The position numbers were made by a program, and so were the translations under genes. DNA of 64,000 nucleotides, taken from NCBI GenBank assembly GCA_000231825.2, contig JH720293.1, positions 806,001 through 870,000 on the forward strand. The letters are read 5' to 3'. This document shows, piece after piece, positions 63,802-64,000 of the stretch; positions within the stretch are counted from its first letter, which is position 1, and each line of letters opens with the position of its first letter. The notes under the pieces were generated by a model that searched no databases, was not told the DNA's origin, and saw only the letters and a program-made list of their open reading frames with translations. The stretch is from Tetrahymena elliotti 4EA (lineage: Eukaryota > Ciliophora > Oligohymenophorea > Hymenostomatida > Tetrahymenidae).

Positions 63802-64000
63802 CTTAAAAGAGTTTATTCACCTTAAAAATATTTTTCTCTTAATATAAAATTACTTAAATCTCTTAATAAATCATTTATAAATTTAAATAGGCTTTCTCAA
63901 TTCTAAAATAAATTTTGGTTCTATTCATATGCTTATTATTTTCGATACATTCATTCACATAAATAATCATACACACACACACCACGCCCTTATAATCTAT
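63802..64000. other. intergenic 3' flank with short CA repeat
   Basis: The sequence after the VWA stop has a short (CA)n run at about 63971-63982. No gene is visible before the window ends. Confidence 0.5.

Noticed and set aside
1..64000. tRNA, rRNA and CRISPR features
   Set aside because: I looked for T-arm-like and anticodon-arm patterns and for regularly spaced repeats and found none convincing; a covariance search would be decisive.

Overview
The window looks like nuclear DNA of a ciliate of the Tetrahymena / oligohymenophorean type. It is very AT-rich. Long genes become readable only when TAA and TAG are read as glutamine and TGA is the sole stop. Most introns are about 50-65 bases with GT...AG ends, and exons are clearly less AT-rich than the spacers. 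No bacterial, viral or organellar genes were recognised. A 100-base run of N at 7018-7117 marks a scaffold gap.

Layout, left to right. An Asn/Gln/Lys-rich gene runs off the left edge (minus strand). Next comes an intronless poly(A)-binding protein gene with a striking A-rich leader. It is followed by a secreted beta-rich protein of unknown family (minus), an EF-hand protein (plus), and a very long kinesin with a Gln/Asn-rich tail (minus, 10898-16170). Then come a small coiled-coil protein and proline dehydrogenase carrying an EF-hand insert (plus). Two mitochondrial genes follow on the minus strand: an MTO1/MnmG tRNA-modification enzyme and a NOA1/YqeH circularly permuted GTPase. A tandem duplication of about 2.1 kb carries two drug/metabolite-type transporters (plus). 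After it lie a small His-rich membrane protein (minus) and a secreted Cys-rich protein (plus), whose intron holds a 122-base terminal-inverted-repeat element.

The stretch 36890-43112 is a 6.2-kb desert with no gene I can support. It ends at a Gln/Asn-rich protein of a ciliate-restricted family (43113-46153). A second inverted-repeat element sits at 46715-46840. The right part holds a large MORN-like plus leucine-rich-repeat protein (minus, 47363-52335), a family 31 alpha-glucosidase with signal peptide (52576-55653), a Cys-rich multi-pass membrane protein (55993-58377) and a 1431-residue protein with a von Willebrand A domain (59346-63801).

Genes are monocistronic, and neighbours are unrelated except for the duplicated transporters. 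PRODH, MTO1, NOA1 and possibly the His-rich protein all point to mitochondria, but nothing shows they are co-regulated. Coding models were built by eye. For PABP, kinesin, PRODH, NOA1, both transporters, the Cys-rich proteins, GH31, the ciliate-family protein and the VWA protein, the summed exons form a whole number of codons. Exon joins are less certain in the genes at 4678-6703, 22375-25036 and 47363-52335.
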